Assembly (NCBI GenBank): GCA_946886425.1
Contig: CAMPIP010000117.1
Coordinates: 1 to 7,327 of the forward strand
Length of the DNA: 7,327 nt
Reading direction: 5' to 3'
From: an uncultured Actinomycetes bacterium
Lineage (GTDB): Bacteria; Actinomycetota; Thermoleophilia; Solirubrobacterales; 70-9
In this document: positions 1-5,946 of the stretch, in pieces
Layout: the number at the start of each line of letters is the position of its first letter
Numbering within the stretch: position 1 is the stretch's first letter
Position numbers and translations under genes: made by a program
Notes under the pieces: generated by a model
The model's input: the letters and a program-made list of their open reading frames with translations, nothing else
What the model was told of the DNA's origin: nothing
Databases searched by the model: none

Positions 1-563
1 CACGCCAGGCCTTCCCCACCGACTATCAGCGCCTGGTCGTCCTCGGCAAGGCGGTTCCCGGCGACGACGAAACCGCCTCGCTACTGGTGCAACTGAACCG
101 GATCGCCGACCGGGCCGGGGTGCGCTTCGAATCCCTGCAGCTCGAGGGGGGCGAAGGGGGTGAACCGCCGCCGCCGGTGGAAGCCGGCGCCGCGGTCTCG
201 CCGACCGAGGCCGCCGCCTCGCTGCTGCCGCTCGGCGCCAGCATCGGCCCAGCCGGCCTCGCCGTCATGCCCTACACCCTTAGCTTCGAAGGTGACTTCT
301 TCAAGGTCGCCGACTTCATCCACGGGCTCGACTCGCTGGTCAAGACGACCAACGAAAACGTCGCGGTCGACGGCAGGCTGATTACGGTCGACAGCTTCTC
401 CCTGGCCCCTTCCGCCGAGGGCGGCTTCCCGAGCCTGCAGGTGACCTTCAACGTCACCACCTACCTGACCCCGCCCGGCCAGGGCCTCGGGGCCGGGATC
501 TCGGCTCCCGAACCCGAAGAACCGTCGACCCTGGCCTCAGCCAGCGTGGGAGCGACGCCGTGA
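1..563 (+). CDS. pilO: Type IV pilus inner-membrane protein PilO-like, 5'-truncated
   Basis: The frame is open from base 3 to a TGA at 561-563, so the gene starts left of the window; the visible part is 186 residues. A GTG at 87 is only an internal valine, because the frame upstream is good coding sequence of the same protein. The visible part starts just past where a PilO membrane helix and coiled coil would lie. It contains the periplasmic module: a segment with FPTDYQRL, a helix LNRIADRAGVRFESLQL, a Pro/Gly/Glu-rich spacer, then YTLSFEGDFFKVADFIHGL, GRLITVDSF and VTFNVTTYLTP. This order (beta-strand, helix with F..L, GRL..V, final TYL.P) is typical of PilO. PilO proteins pair with PilN and link the pilus alignment subcomplex to the inner membrane. 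The next gene overlaps it by GTGA, so both are probably co-translated. A generic PilO/GspM-type protein is the alternative. Confidence 0.72.
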   Translation, partial: RQAFPTDYQRLVVLGKAVPGDDETASLLVQLNRIADRAGVRFESLQLEGGEGGEPPPPVEAGAAVSPTEAAASLLPLGASIGPAGLAVMPYTLSFEGDFFKVADFIHGLDSLVKTTNENVAVDGRLITVDSFSLAPSAEGGFPSLQVTFNVTTYLTPPGQGLGAGISAPEPEEPSTLASASVGATP

Positions 564-1495
564 AGAAGCTCAAAGGCCCGGAGCTGAAGATGCCGGAGCT
601 GCGCGTGCCGGATTTCCTGCTCGATCTCTACTACGACCTCCGCGACCGTCGCCTGCTGCCGCTGGTCGCGCTCGGCCTCGTCGCCATCGTCGCCGTCCCG
701 TTCTTGCTCTCTGGCGGTTCCGACGAAGAAGGGCCGGAAACGGGAGCCGGCGGCTCGTCGCTGGAAACGCGGTCCGAAGGCGCCGAGCTGACCGTCGTCA
801 AGGCTACGCCGGGCCTGCGCGACTACCGCAAGCGCCTGCGCAAGCGCTCGCCCACCGACCCCTTCAAGCAGCGCTACACGGCGCCCGAAGGCGCCACCGC
901 CGGCCTGGGCGCTCCCTCGCCGACCACCACGAGCACTTCGAGCAGCATCACCAGCACGAGCAGCAGCTCCAGCAGCAGCGAAACGACCAAGGGCGACGGC
1001 TCGACCACGACCAGCACCACCAAGACCACGGAAGCGACCCCCGGCGGCTCGACGACCACCGAATCGACGACTCGGGAGACGCACGTAGCGGTCGGCCCCG
1101 AAGGGAACGGCGGTGGCTCGCCCGCGGGGTCGACTCTCTACAGCTTCGCGATCGACGTCAAGCTCGTCCGCACCGCAACCGCGCCGGATGGAAGCAAGCA
1201 GAAGGACGCGCCGGAGACGCGCGAGCGGGTCCTGCCCCCGGCACCGCTGCCGAGCCCCAAAGCGCAGGTGGTCACCTACATGGGGATCAACCCAACGACG
1301 CGGCAGCCCCTGCTGCTGATCTCCGATCAGGTCGCCGCGACCTTCGGCGAAGGCAAATGCCTCTCGGGCGCCTCGATCTGCCAGCTGCTCGAAGTCGAAA
1401 CCGGGATGCCGATCACCTTCGTCTACGGGCCCGACGGCGCCCGCTACAAGCTGACCGTGCTCAAGGTCGAGCCGGTGGCCACCGAGCATCCCTGA
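560..1495 (+). CDS. Single-pass membrane protein with Ser/Thr-rich linker, at the PilP position of the pilus operon
   Basis: This 311-residue protein starts with a GTG at 560 that overlaps the pilO stop (GTGA), which points to translational coupling. Residues 1-31 are charged and end in R28, R30 and R31; residues 33-50 form one hydrophobic helix, so the N terminus should be cytoplasmic and the rest outside. Residues 87-106 are basic and contain SPTDPF (97-102), resembling the DPF motif seen near the start of PilP periplasmic domains. Residues 119-174 are almost only Ser, Thr, Gly and Lys/Glu, an extended linker that might be O-glycosylated. The C-terminal 120 residues look folded, with Cys267 and Cys274 and a final stretch (ITFVYGPDGARYKLTVLKV) that vaguely recalls the PilP/GspC homology region. 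I infer a PilP-like role in connecting PilN/PilO to other pilus parts, from position and weak motifs only; I do not recognise a named family. Confidence 0.7.
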   Translation: MKKLKGPELKMPELRVPDFLLDLYYDLRDRRLLPLVALGLVAIVAVPFLLSGGSDEEGPETGAGGSSLETRSEGAELTVVKATPGLRDYRKRLRKRSPTDPFKQRYTAPEGATAGLGAPSPTTTSTSSSITSTSSSSSSSETTKGDGSTTTSTTKTTEATPGGSTTTESTTRETHVAVGPEGNGGGSPAGSTLYSFAIDVKLVRTATAPDGSKQKDAPETRERVLPPAPLPSPKAQVVTYMGINPTTRQPLLLISDQVAATFGEGKCLSGASICQLLEVETGMPITFVYGPDGARYKLTVLKVEPVATEHP

Positions 1496-1516
1496 GCGCA
1501 GCGCCGTTTTCCCAAA

Positions 1517-1533
1517 GCTTCAGTAAGTGAAGC
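1517..1533. promoter_or_regulatory. Operator dyad 1 (HxlR-type)
   Basis: GCTTCA-GTAAG-TGAAGC is a perfect 6-bp inverted repeat around a 5-bp centre. A second copy in opposite orientation follows at 1540-1556. Dyads of this size upstream of a winged-helix repressor gene usually bind its dimer. It overlaps the candidate -35 box. Confidence 0.6.
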
Positions 1534-1547
1534 ACCAGCGCTACACT
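1519..1547 (+). promoter_or_regulatory. Probable promoter of the HxlR-type regulator gene
   Basis: A -10-like TACACT (1542-1547) lies 17 bp downstream of a weak -35-like TTCAGT (1519-1524). Transcription would start near 1554, leaving a leader of about 38 nt before the ATG at 1592, with no obvious Shine-Dalgarno. The two dyads at 1517-1533 and 1540-1556 cover these two boxes, which suits autorepression. The -35 match is poor, so the boxes are tentative. Confidence 0.4.
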
Positions 1548-1556
1548 TCCTGAAGC
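1540..1556. promoter_or_regulatory. Operator dyad 2 (HxlR-type)
   Basis: Read on the minus strand this is GCTTCAGGAAGTGTAGC, matching operator 1 (GCTTCAGTAAGTGAAGC) at 15 of 17 positions. The start-to-start distance is 23 bp, about two helical turns, which would put two dimers on nearly the same DNA face. It covers the candidate -10 box. Confidence 0.55.
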
Positions 1557-1591
1557 GAGTCGGGTCCCATTGCCCGTCCCCGCTCTTCGTC

Positions 1592-1936
1592 ATGAGTGCC
1601 GAGAGCAACTCCACCTGCCCCGTCTGCCGGACCGCGGAAATCGTCTGCGGGAAGTGGACGCTCCTCTTGATCCGCGATCTCGCCAATGGTTCGAGCCGCT
1701 TCTGCGAGCTGGAGAGGTCGTTGGAGGGGATCAGCCCGCGCACGCTCTCGCTGCGGTTGCGGGCGCTGGAAGAGGAGGGGGTCGTCGAGCGGCACACCTT
1801 CCCGGAGGTCCCGCCGCGGGTCGAGTACGCGCTGACCGCCAAGGGCGAAGCGCTGATCCCGCTGGTCGACGACATGCGCACCTACGGGAAGCGCTGGCTG
1901 GCCGACGAGGCCGAGCCGGTCGCCACCGCGGCTTAG
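1592..1936 (+). CDS. HxlR-family winged-helix transcriptional regulator
   Basis: This 114-residue protein has the usual HxlR length and pattern: CPV near the N terminus, then GKWTLLLIRDLANGSSRFCELERSL, the recognition-helix region GISPRTLSLRLRALEEEGVVER, and the wing PPRVEYALTAKGEAL, ending in a dimerisation helix. HxlR proteins are dimeric DNA-binding regulators, often repressors of neighbouring or own genes, and some sense electrophiles or oxidants through N-terminal cysteines. Here Cys9, Cys12, Cys19 and Cys38 are present; Cys9 and Cys12 form a CxxC, so thiol sensing is possible but not shown. The ATG at 1592 is chosen because it places the conserved CPV at residue 9; no clear Shine-Dalgarno precedes it. 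Twin dyads upstream suggest autoregulation. The next gene lies 75 bp downstream on the same strand and might be co-transcribed, but no functional link is evident. Confidence 0.92.
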   Translation: MSAESNSTCPVCRTAEIVCGKWTLLLIRDLANGSSRFCELERSLEGISPRTLSLRLRALEEEGVVERHTFPEVPPRVEYALTAKGEALIPLVDDMRTYGKRWLADEAEPVATAA

Positions 1937-2011
1937 GCACTTTCCAGCCGGCCGGGCTGCAAGCGCTCGTGCAGGCGCAGGAGCCCCGTGCCTGGGGCGG
2001 AAGCTGGAGCC

Positions 2012-3673
2012 GTGCGTGACTTTCTCCTCAACGAGGCGCTGAAGCGGCTGTCCACCGAGGCGGCAACGCGGTTCAGCTCCCTCGTCGCATCCGGCGACCA
2101 GATTCCCTTCGACGTCGCCGCCGACAGCGGCGACGAGTCGGCCTTCTACAGCTACGTGCCGCTCACCTCCGAGTACGTGATGCGGCGCGGGGAGGAGCTG
2201 CGCTCGCTGCCCAGCTTCGGCCCGGCCCGCGAGGCGGCAATCGAGGCCGGCGTCGCGGCGCCCTACCTGGAGTCGCGCGGCGAGACCGTGCCGGCCGACC
2301 CGGGCCAGCGCGCCGAGCGGATGCTGACCGTCTTCATCGCCGCCCTCTGGGAGGGCAGCACCGAGTTCTCGCTCGACCGCGAGCGGCTCGAGTCCGCCCT
2401 GACGATGCTCGACGCGGAAGCGCTCGACGCCGACGATGCCGAGACGCTGGTTGTCCCGATCGTCGGCCTGCGGATGTCGCAGCAGCGCCTGCAGCTGCCG
2501 CACGGGGTGCGGATCGTCCGCGCCGACTCGGTCGAGGCGCCGATCGAGGCGATGCGCAGCGAGGGCATGGGCCGCGCTGCCTGGGAGCCGCAGTACCTGG
2601 GGGTCGCGGAGCAGGGGCCCGGCGAGGGCGCCGAGGCCGCCCTGCAGCAGCTGCGTGAGCTGATCAGCGTGATGAGGCTCTTCAAGAGCGGGGGAGTCGG
2701 GCTCGGCCCCTACGCCTTCGCGCCGACCGGCGAGGGCTGCTGGAGCCGCGTCCCGACCGGCGCCCCGGCGACCCGTCCCGGCGGCTACCGGCTCAGCGAG
2801 GCCGAGGCGACCGAGCTGGCCGAGCTGGCAAAGACTTTGGAGGCCCGCCCCGACCCGGACCAGGCGCTGACCTGGGCGGTCGGTCGCTTCGAGATGGGCT
2901 GCGAGCGCGAGAGCGCGCTGGACGGCCTCAGCGATCACCTGCTGGCGCTGCGCGCGGTTCTCGAGGGCCACGGGCCCGTCGGCGCCTCGCTGCCGATGCG
3001 CTCCGCGGCGCTGATCGCCGACGAGTCGCTGGACCGGATCGCCGCCCGCGAGCGGATCGAGGACGTCCTGGAGCTGGAGCGGGGGCTGATGAACGGCCGC
3101 CCGGTCGAGAACGCCGCGGAGACCGCCCGCTGGGCCGAGGAAGGCGTGCGCGGGCTGCTCCTCGAAGCCGCCCTCGGCGAACTCGGCGACGACCTCAGCG
3201 CCACCGCCGACGAGACCCTGATCGCAAACGGCCTCGCCGAGGGCGACGCCGAGATCATGGTCTCGGTCGAGGACATGCCCGAGCCCGAGCCCGAGCCCGT
3301 CGAGGAAGAGCCGGTCGCCGAGCAGGCGCCGCCGCCGATCGAGCTGGTCGAGCCGCCCTTCGAGGAGATCGCGGTCTCAGCCGAACTTCAGCTGCCCATC
3401 CAGGAGCCAATCGAGGAGGAGCGCATGGAGCAGGAAACGCGGATCATGGAGCCGATCCCGGGCGAGGACGAGATCAAGATCACCGCCACGCCCTGGCTCG
3501 ACGAGGTCTCCGACACCCGCCGCGGCGAGTCGCTCGAGTGGCCGGCCGACGCCAGCCGCGACGTCCGCCACCGCGACCGGGTCGACACCCCGCGGGTCCG
3601 CCATCTCTTCCCGGTTCCGGACTCCGACTGGGAGGTTTCCCACCTCGAGTTCGAGTACGGCCGCGGCAGGTAG
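2012..3673 (+). CDS. Large acidic protein of unknown function, possible degenerate HEPN-like domain and Glu/Pro-rich tail
   Basis: I do not recognise a named family. I prefer the GTG at 2012 (553 residues), because CGGAAG at 1998-2003 sits 8 nt before it and the protein then begins directly with a helical MRDFLLNEAL; a GTG at 1988, with AGGAG only 4 nt upstream, would add eight residues. No signal peptide or membrane helix is visible, so it is probably cytoplasmic. The first 285 residues are mixed alpha/beta, including VVPIVGL, LPHGVRIVRAD and LRELISVMRLFKSGGVGLG. Residues 287-386 are helical and resemble Apea-type HEPN domains in layout (DHLLALRAVLEG, then a second long helix ending ERGLMNG), but lack the RxxxxH pair, so nuclease activity is unlikely. 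Residues from about 420 are Glu/Pro-rich (PEPEPEP) and disordered, ending in a conserved-looking segment RVRHLFPVPDSDWEVSHLEFEYG. It stands between a regulator gene and a convergent ATPase operon, which gives no functional clue. Confidence 0.8.
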   Translation: MRDFLLNEALKRLSTEAATRFSSLVASGDQIPFDVAADSGDESAFYSYVPLTSEYVMRRGEELRSLPSFGPAREAAIEAGVAAPYLESRGETVPADPGQRAERMLTVFIAALWEGSTEFSLDRERLESALTMLDAEALDADDAETLVVPIVGLRMSQQRLQLPHGVRIVRADSVEAPIEAMRSEGMGRAAWEPQYLGVAEQGPGEGAEAALQQLRELISVMRLFKSGGVGLGPYAFAPTGEGCWSRVPTGAPATRPGGYRLSEAEATELAELAKTLEARPDPDQALTWAVGRFEMGCERESALDGLSDHLLALRAVLEGHGPVGASLPMRSAALIADESLDRIAARERIEDVLELERGLMNGRPVENAAETARWAEEGVRGLLLEAALGELGDDLSATADETLIANGLAEGDAEIMVSVEDMPEPEPEPVEEEPVAEQAPPPIELVEPPFEEIAVSAELQLPIQEPIEEERMEQETRIMEPIPGEDEIKITATPWLDEVSDTRRGESLEWPADASRDVRHRDRVDTPRVRHLFPVPDSDWEVSHLEFEYGRGR

Positions 3674-3675
3674 GC

Positions 3676-3704
3676 GTCCGGGCCGTCCCCGGCGGGCCCC
3701 GGAC
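3676..3704. terminator. First hairpin of a tandem pair after the unknown gene
   Basis: Three bases after the TAG at 3671-3673, GTCCGGG (3676-3682) pairs with CCCGGAC (3698-3704), and CCG/CGG pairs inside extend the stem. There is no T-tract, which is common for terminators in GC-rich actinobacteria. It lies between convergent genes. Confidence 0.45.
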
Positions 3705-3712
3705 CGACCCTC

Positions 3713-3766
3713 CGCGAGCGCGGTCACTTAACGCCCCTCCAGGGGCCCTAAGCGACCGCGTTCGTG
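3713..3766. terminator. Large bidirectional hairpin terminator between convergent genes
   Basis: CGCGGTC (3719-3725) pairs with GACCGCG (3754-3760); CTTA (3727-3730) with TAAG (3749-3752); GCCCCT (3733-3738) with AGGGGC (3741-3746). CGAG (3715-3718) also pairs with the TTCG at 3761-3764, counting one G-U. The whole forms a stem of about 20 base pairs with few mismatches. It sits between the end of the unknown gene (+) and the end of bagB (-), and reads equally on both strands, so it can stop transcription from either side. There is no T-tract, so a repeat element or an RNA-stabilising structure is an alternative. Confidence 0.6.
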
Positions 3767-3809
3767 CGGACCCGCCGTCTGAGGCGTGAAGCTCCTGGGG
3801 CTCGTCAGC

Positions 3810-4961
3810 TTAGGCGCGGCCGGCCGCCATCGCCACCCGCTCCTCGCCCGTCGCGAACAGGTAGCGGTTGACCTCGGCCAGGCCGGCGAGGTCGTGGACG
3901 TCCTCGTCCAGATAGGGGACGCGGATCACGCCCTGGGCGCGTAACTCCTTGGCGAGCCGCTCGATGTTGCGGGCGTCGCGCTCGGCGAGCGCCTGGTAGT
4001 CGGAGAAGTTGGCGGCGACGCGCTTGGCGAGGTCCTCGTCGCCGAGTTTCGCGGCCAGGGCCTCGGGCAGGTCCCCGTCACCGTCGCGCAGGTCCTCGGC
4101 CGGGTAATGGACCTTGTTGACGATGACGCCGCCGAACGGCAGCTTCGCCTCGACCAGCTTGCGGTGGAAGTAGACGGCCTCGTCGATCGGCTCGCCCTGT
4201 GGGCCGCAGACGACCAGGAAGCAGGTGCCCGGGTCGGCGAGGAGCTTGTTGACCCGCTTGGCGCGCGCCTGGAAGCCGTCGACCATCCCGCTGAAGGCGT
4301 TGAAGAACTCGGCCAGGTCGGCGAGGAGGTCGAAGCCGACGATCCGCTTGAAGATTCCGAGCGCGACCGAGGCGCCGCGCCCGGCCACCTTCGCCGCCAG
4401 CCCGGTTGGCTTCATGAACATGCGCAGCGAGCGGCCCTCGATGAACTGGGTGAGACGTTTGGGGGCGTCGAGGAAGTCGAGCGCGTTGCGGGTCGGGGGC
4501 GTGTCGAGGACAAGCAGGTCGTATTCGCCTTCGGTGTGCAGCTCGAACAGCTTCTCCATCGCCATGTACTCCTGGGAGCCGGCCAGGGCGCTGGAGATCT
4601 GCTGGTAGATCCGGTTGTTCAGCACCCGGTCGCGCGACTCCTCGTCGGGTGCCTGGCGAGCGATCAGCTCGTCGAAGGTCGCCTTGGCGTCGAGCATCAT
4701 CGCCCAGAGCTCGCCCTCGATCTCGACCCCCTGCTCCTCGAACAGGGCCGGGTCGACGAGGCGGGCGGTGTTGTCGAGTTCTTTGAGGCCGAGCGAGTCG
4801 GCGAGGCGCTTGGCCGGGTCGATGGTCAGCACGCAGACCTTCAGCCCGCGGGCCGCCATCCCGGCCGCGATCGCCGCCGAGGTGGTCGTCTTGCCGACCC
4901 CGCCGGAGCCGGCGCAGATGCAGATCTCCTTGCCGTCGAGGATCTCGCCCAGCTCCGGCAT
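3810..4961 (-). CDS. Get3/ArsA-like ATPase, BagB (Rv3680) type
   Basis: This 383-residue SIMIBI-class P-loop ATPase is the second gene of the pair. Residues 17-27 are AGSGGVGKTTT, the P-loop; residue 19, the signature lysine of the deviant Walker A, is serine. TIDPAKR (46-52) holds the switch I aspartate Asp48, and LLVLDTPPTRNALDFLDAP (149-167) is the Walker B/switch II region with Asp153. The segments ELWAMMLDAKATFDE and ALAGSQEYMAMEKL closely resemble what I remember of mycobacterial Rv3680, described as a bacterial Get3-like protein. The family acts as a dimer; a role in handling membrane proteins has been proposed, and anion transport is only an inherited database label. The ATG at 4961 is chosen because GGAGG lies 8 nt upstream and the ATG overlaps the stop of the previous gene (TGATG). 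In-frame sequence upstream of it is non-homologous Arg/Ala-rich reading of the neighbour. No transmembrane helices and no CxxC are seen. Confidence 0.88.
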   Translation of the reverse strand: MPELGEILDGKEICICAGSGGVGKTTTSAAIAAGMAARGLKVCVLTIDPAKRLADSLGLKELDNTARLVDPALFEEQGVEIEGELWAMMLDAKATFDELIARQAPDEESRDRVLNNRIYQQISSALAGSQEYMAMEKLFELHTEGEYDLLVLDTPPTRNALDFLDAPKRLTQFIEGRSLRMFMKPTGLAAKVAGRGASVALGIFKRIVGFDLLADLAEFFNAFSGMVDGFQARAKRVNKLLADPGTCFLVVCGPQGEPIDEAVYFHRKLVEAKLPFGGVIVNKVHYPAEDLRDGDGDLPEALAAKLGDEDLAKRVAANFSDYQALAERDARNIERLAKELRAQGVIRVPYLDEDVHDLAGLAEVNRYLFATGEERVAMAAGRA

Positions 4962-5881
4962 CAGCCCAGCCTCCGCGAGAGCCGCCGCGCCGCCTCGGGG
5001 CCGAGATCGGGCTCGAAGAGGAAGGGGAGGGTCTTGACCGGGGCCTCGACCCGGCGGCGGAGCCGCGCCAGCTGCGCCCGCTGCGAGCGCGCCCGCTGGT
5101 GCTCGGAGACGGCCGCCCGGGCGGCGGCGCGGGCGGCGCCGTTCTCGCCCTCGGCCAGCTCGCTCAGTTGCTCGCACTCGGCTTTCGAGAAGCGCTCCGG
5201 GTAGAGCCCGTTGAGGTAGACGCGGTCGACTGCGACGCCGACCTCGTCGCGCAGCTCTTTCTCGAGCGCCGCCGACTCGTTGACCGGCATCTCCTCCGGC
5301 AGCGAGACGATCGCGGTGCCGGTGTGCTCGTGGTCGGTGATCAGGCGGTCGAGCTGCTGTGCCTGGCTGTGGATCGGGCCGACCCGAGCGATCGCCGCAA
5401 AGGTGCGGGGGGTCTGCAGGAAGCCGATCCCGTGCCCGGTCGCCGGCGCGTCGACGATCACCAGATCGTATTTGCGCCCCTGCTTGACCTTGCGGTCGAG
5501 CTGGGCGAGCTCCCAGATCTTGCCGATCGTGACCAGCTCCTTGAGGCCGGGCGTGGCGGCCGCCAGGTAGCTGAAGATGCGGCTGCGGAAGAGCATGTCG
5601 CGCATCGCCCGCACCTTCAGCTGCAGCAGCACGTACTCGCGCATCGACTCGTCGGGGTCGATCGAGATCGACCAGAGGTTCTCCTCCATCTCGACCTCGT
5701 GGAACCCGACCTCGGCGTGATCGAACATCCGCGAGGCGTTCTCCTGCGAAGAGACCTCGCAGACGATCGTCCGCTTGCCTTCGGAGGCGGCGCGCAGGCC
5801 CAGCGCCACGGCCACGGTCGTCTTGCCGACGCCACCCTTGCCGGTGACGAAGACCAGCCGCTTGTCGAGGAGATCGGGGAT
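4961..5881 (-). CDS. Get3/ArsA-like ATPase, BagA (Rv3679) type, with apparent non-canonical start codon
   Basis: The reading frame covers a full Get3-like ATPase of about 306 residues. Counting from the ATC at 5881, LVFVTGKGGVGKTT (9-22) is an intact deviant Walker A with signature Lys15 and Lys20. The position of the catalytic switch I aspartate reads CEVSSQ, with Glu42. VIVDAPATGHGIGFLQTP (141-158) is the switch II region with Asp144. The block ATPGLKELVTIGKIWEL and the segment ending GPIHSQAQQLDRL resemble mycobacterial Rv3679. It should pair with the downstream gene product as a heterodimer; the genes share one base (TGATG). No ATG, GTG or TTG lies in frame between the P-loop and well upstream; the first is a GTG at 5815 that would delete the P-loop. 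ATC at 5881, before PDLLDKRL and 8 nt after AGGA, is where an ATG would be expected. CTG at the codon before VFVTG or an ATT at 5899 are weaker choices; a sequencing error is possible. Confidence 0.85.
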   Translation of the reverse strand: MPDLLDKRLVFVTGKGGVGKTTVAVALGLRAASEGKRTIVCEVSSQENASRMFDHAEVGFHEVEMEENLWSISIDPDESMREYVLLQLKVRAMRDMLFRSRIFSYLAAATPGLKELVTIGKIWELAQLDRKVKQGRKYDLVIVDAPATGHGIGFLQTPRTFAAIARVGPIHSQAQQLDRLITDHEHTGTAIVSLPEEMPVNESAALEKELRDEVGVAVDRVYLNGLYPERFSKAECEQLSELAEGENGAARAAARAAVSEHQRARSQRAQLARLRRRVEAPVKTLPFLFEPDLGPEAARRLSRRLG

Positions 5882-5946
5882 TGGGGGATTCCTAGCAATT
5901 TCAGAGCCCGGCAGGAAAAGCGGGGCCCCATACGAATATCCGCGAC
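5882..5946. promoter_or_regulatory. Divergent intergenic region between bagA-type and parA genes
   Basis: This 65-bp region must serve two divergent transcripts. It contains an 8-bp palindrome GGGGCCCC (5922-5929) and an A/T-rich patch TACGAATAT (5931-5939) that could be a -10 element for parA. With a -10 there, transcription would start at or just before the ATG at 5947, and no Shine-Dalgarno precedes that ATG, so leaderless translation is plausible. On the minus strand TGCTAGGAAT (5887-5896) could be an extended -10 or the AGGA a ribosome binding site for the first ATPase gene. Two GGGGATT copies (5876-5882, 5884-5890) lie at the bagA edge. None of these boxes is strong. Confidence 0.35.

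Noticed and set aside
949..1070. AGC/ACC-rich low-complexity DNA as a CRISPR or tandem repeat array
   Set aside because: It has no fixed unit or spacers and simply encodes the Ser/Thr linker of the membrane protein.
461..1489. Open frame of 342 codons on the minus strand opposite the membrane protein gene
   Set aside because: Low-complexity Arg/Gly/Ala composition, no motif, fully antisense to a gene with clear membrane and linker features.
1945..1959. Small hairpin CAGCC-GGCCG-GGCTG after the HxlR stop as a terminator
   Set aside because: Only five base pairs and no T-tract; such a match is expected by chance in GC-rich DNA.
1541..2971. Long open frame of 476 codons on the minus strand
   Set aside because: It runs opposite the HxlR gene and the unknown gene, is Arg/Leu/Ala-rich without recognisable motifs, and is the usual antisense shadow of GC-rich coding DNA.
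4962..5177. N-terminal extension of the BagB-type protein to an upstream ATG at 5177
   Set aside because: The extra 72 residues are Arg/Ala/Pro-rich and overlap the BagA-type C terminus in another frame; ATG 4961 has a GGAGG 8 nt upstream and matches the family's start.
4107..5204. Open frame of 365 codons on the plus strand within the ATPase pair
   Set aside because: It is antisense to two well-recognised Get3-like genes and has no motif.
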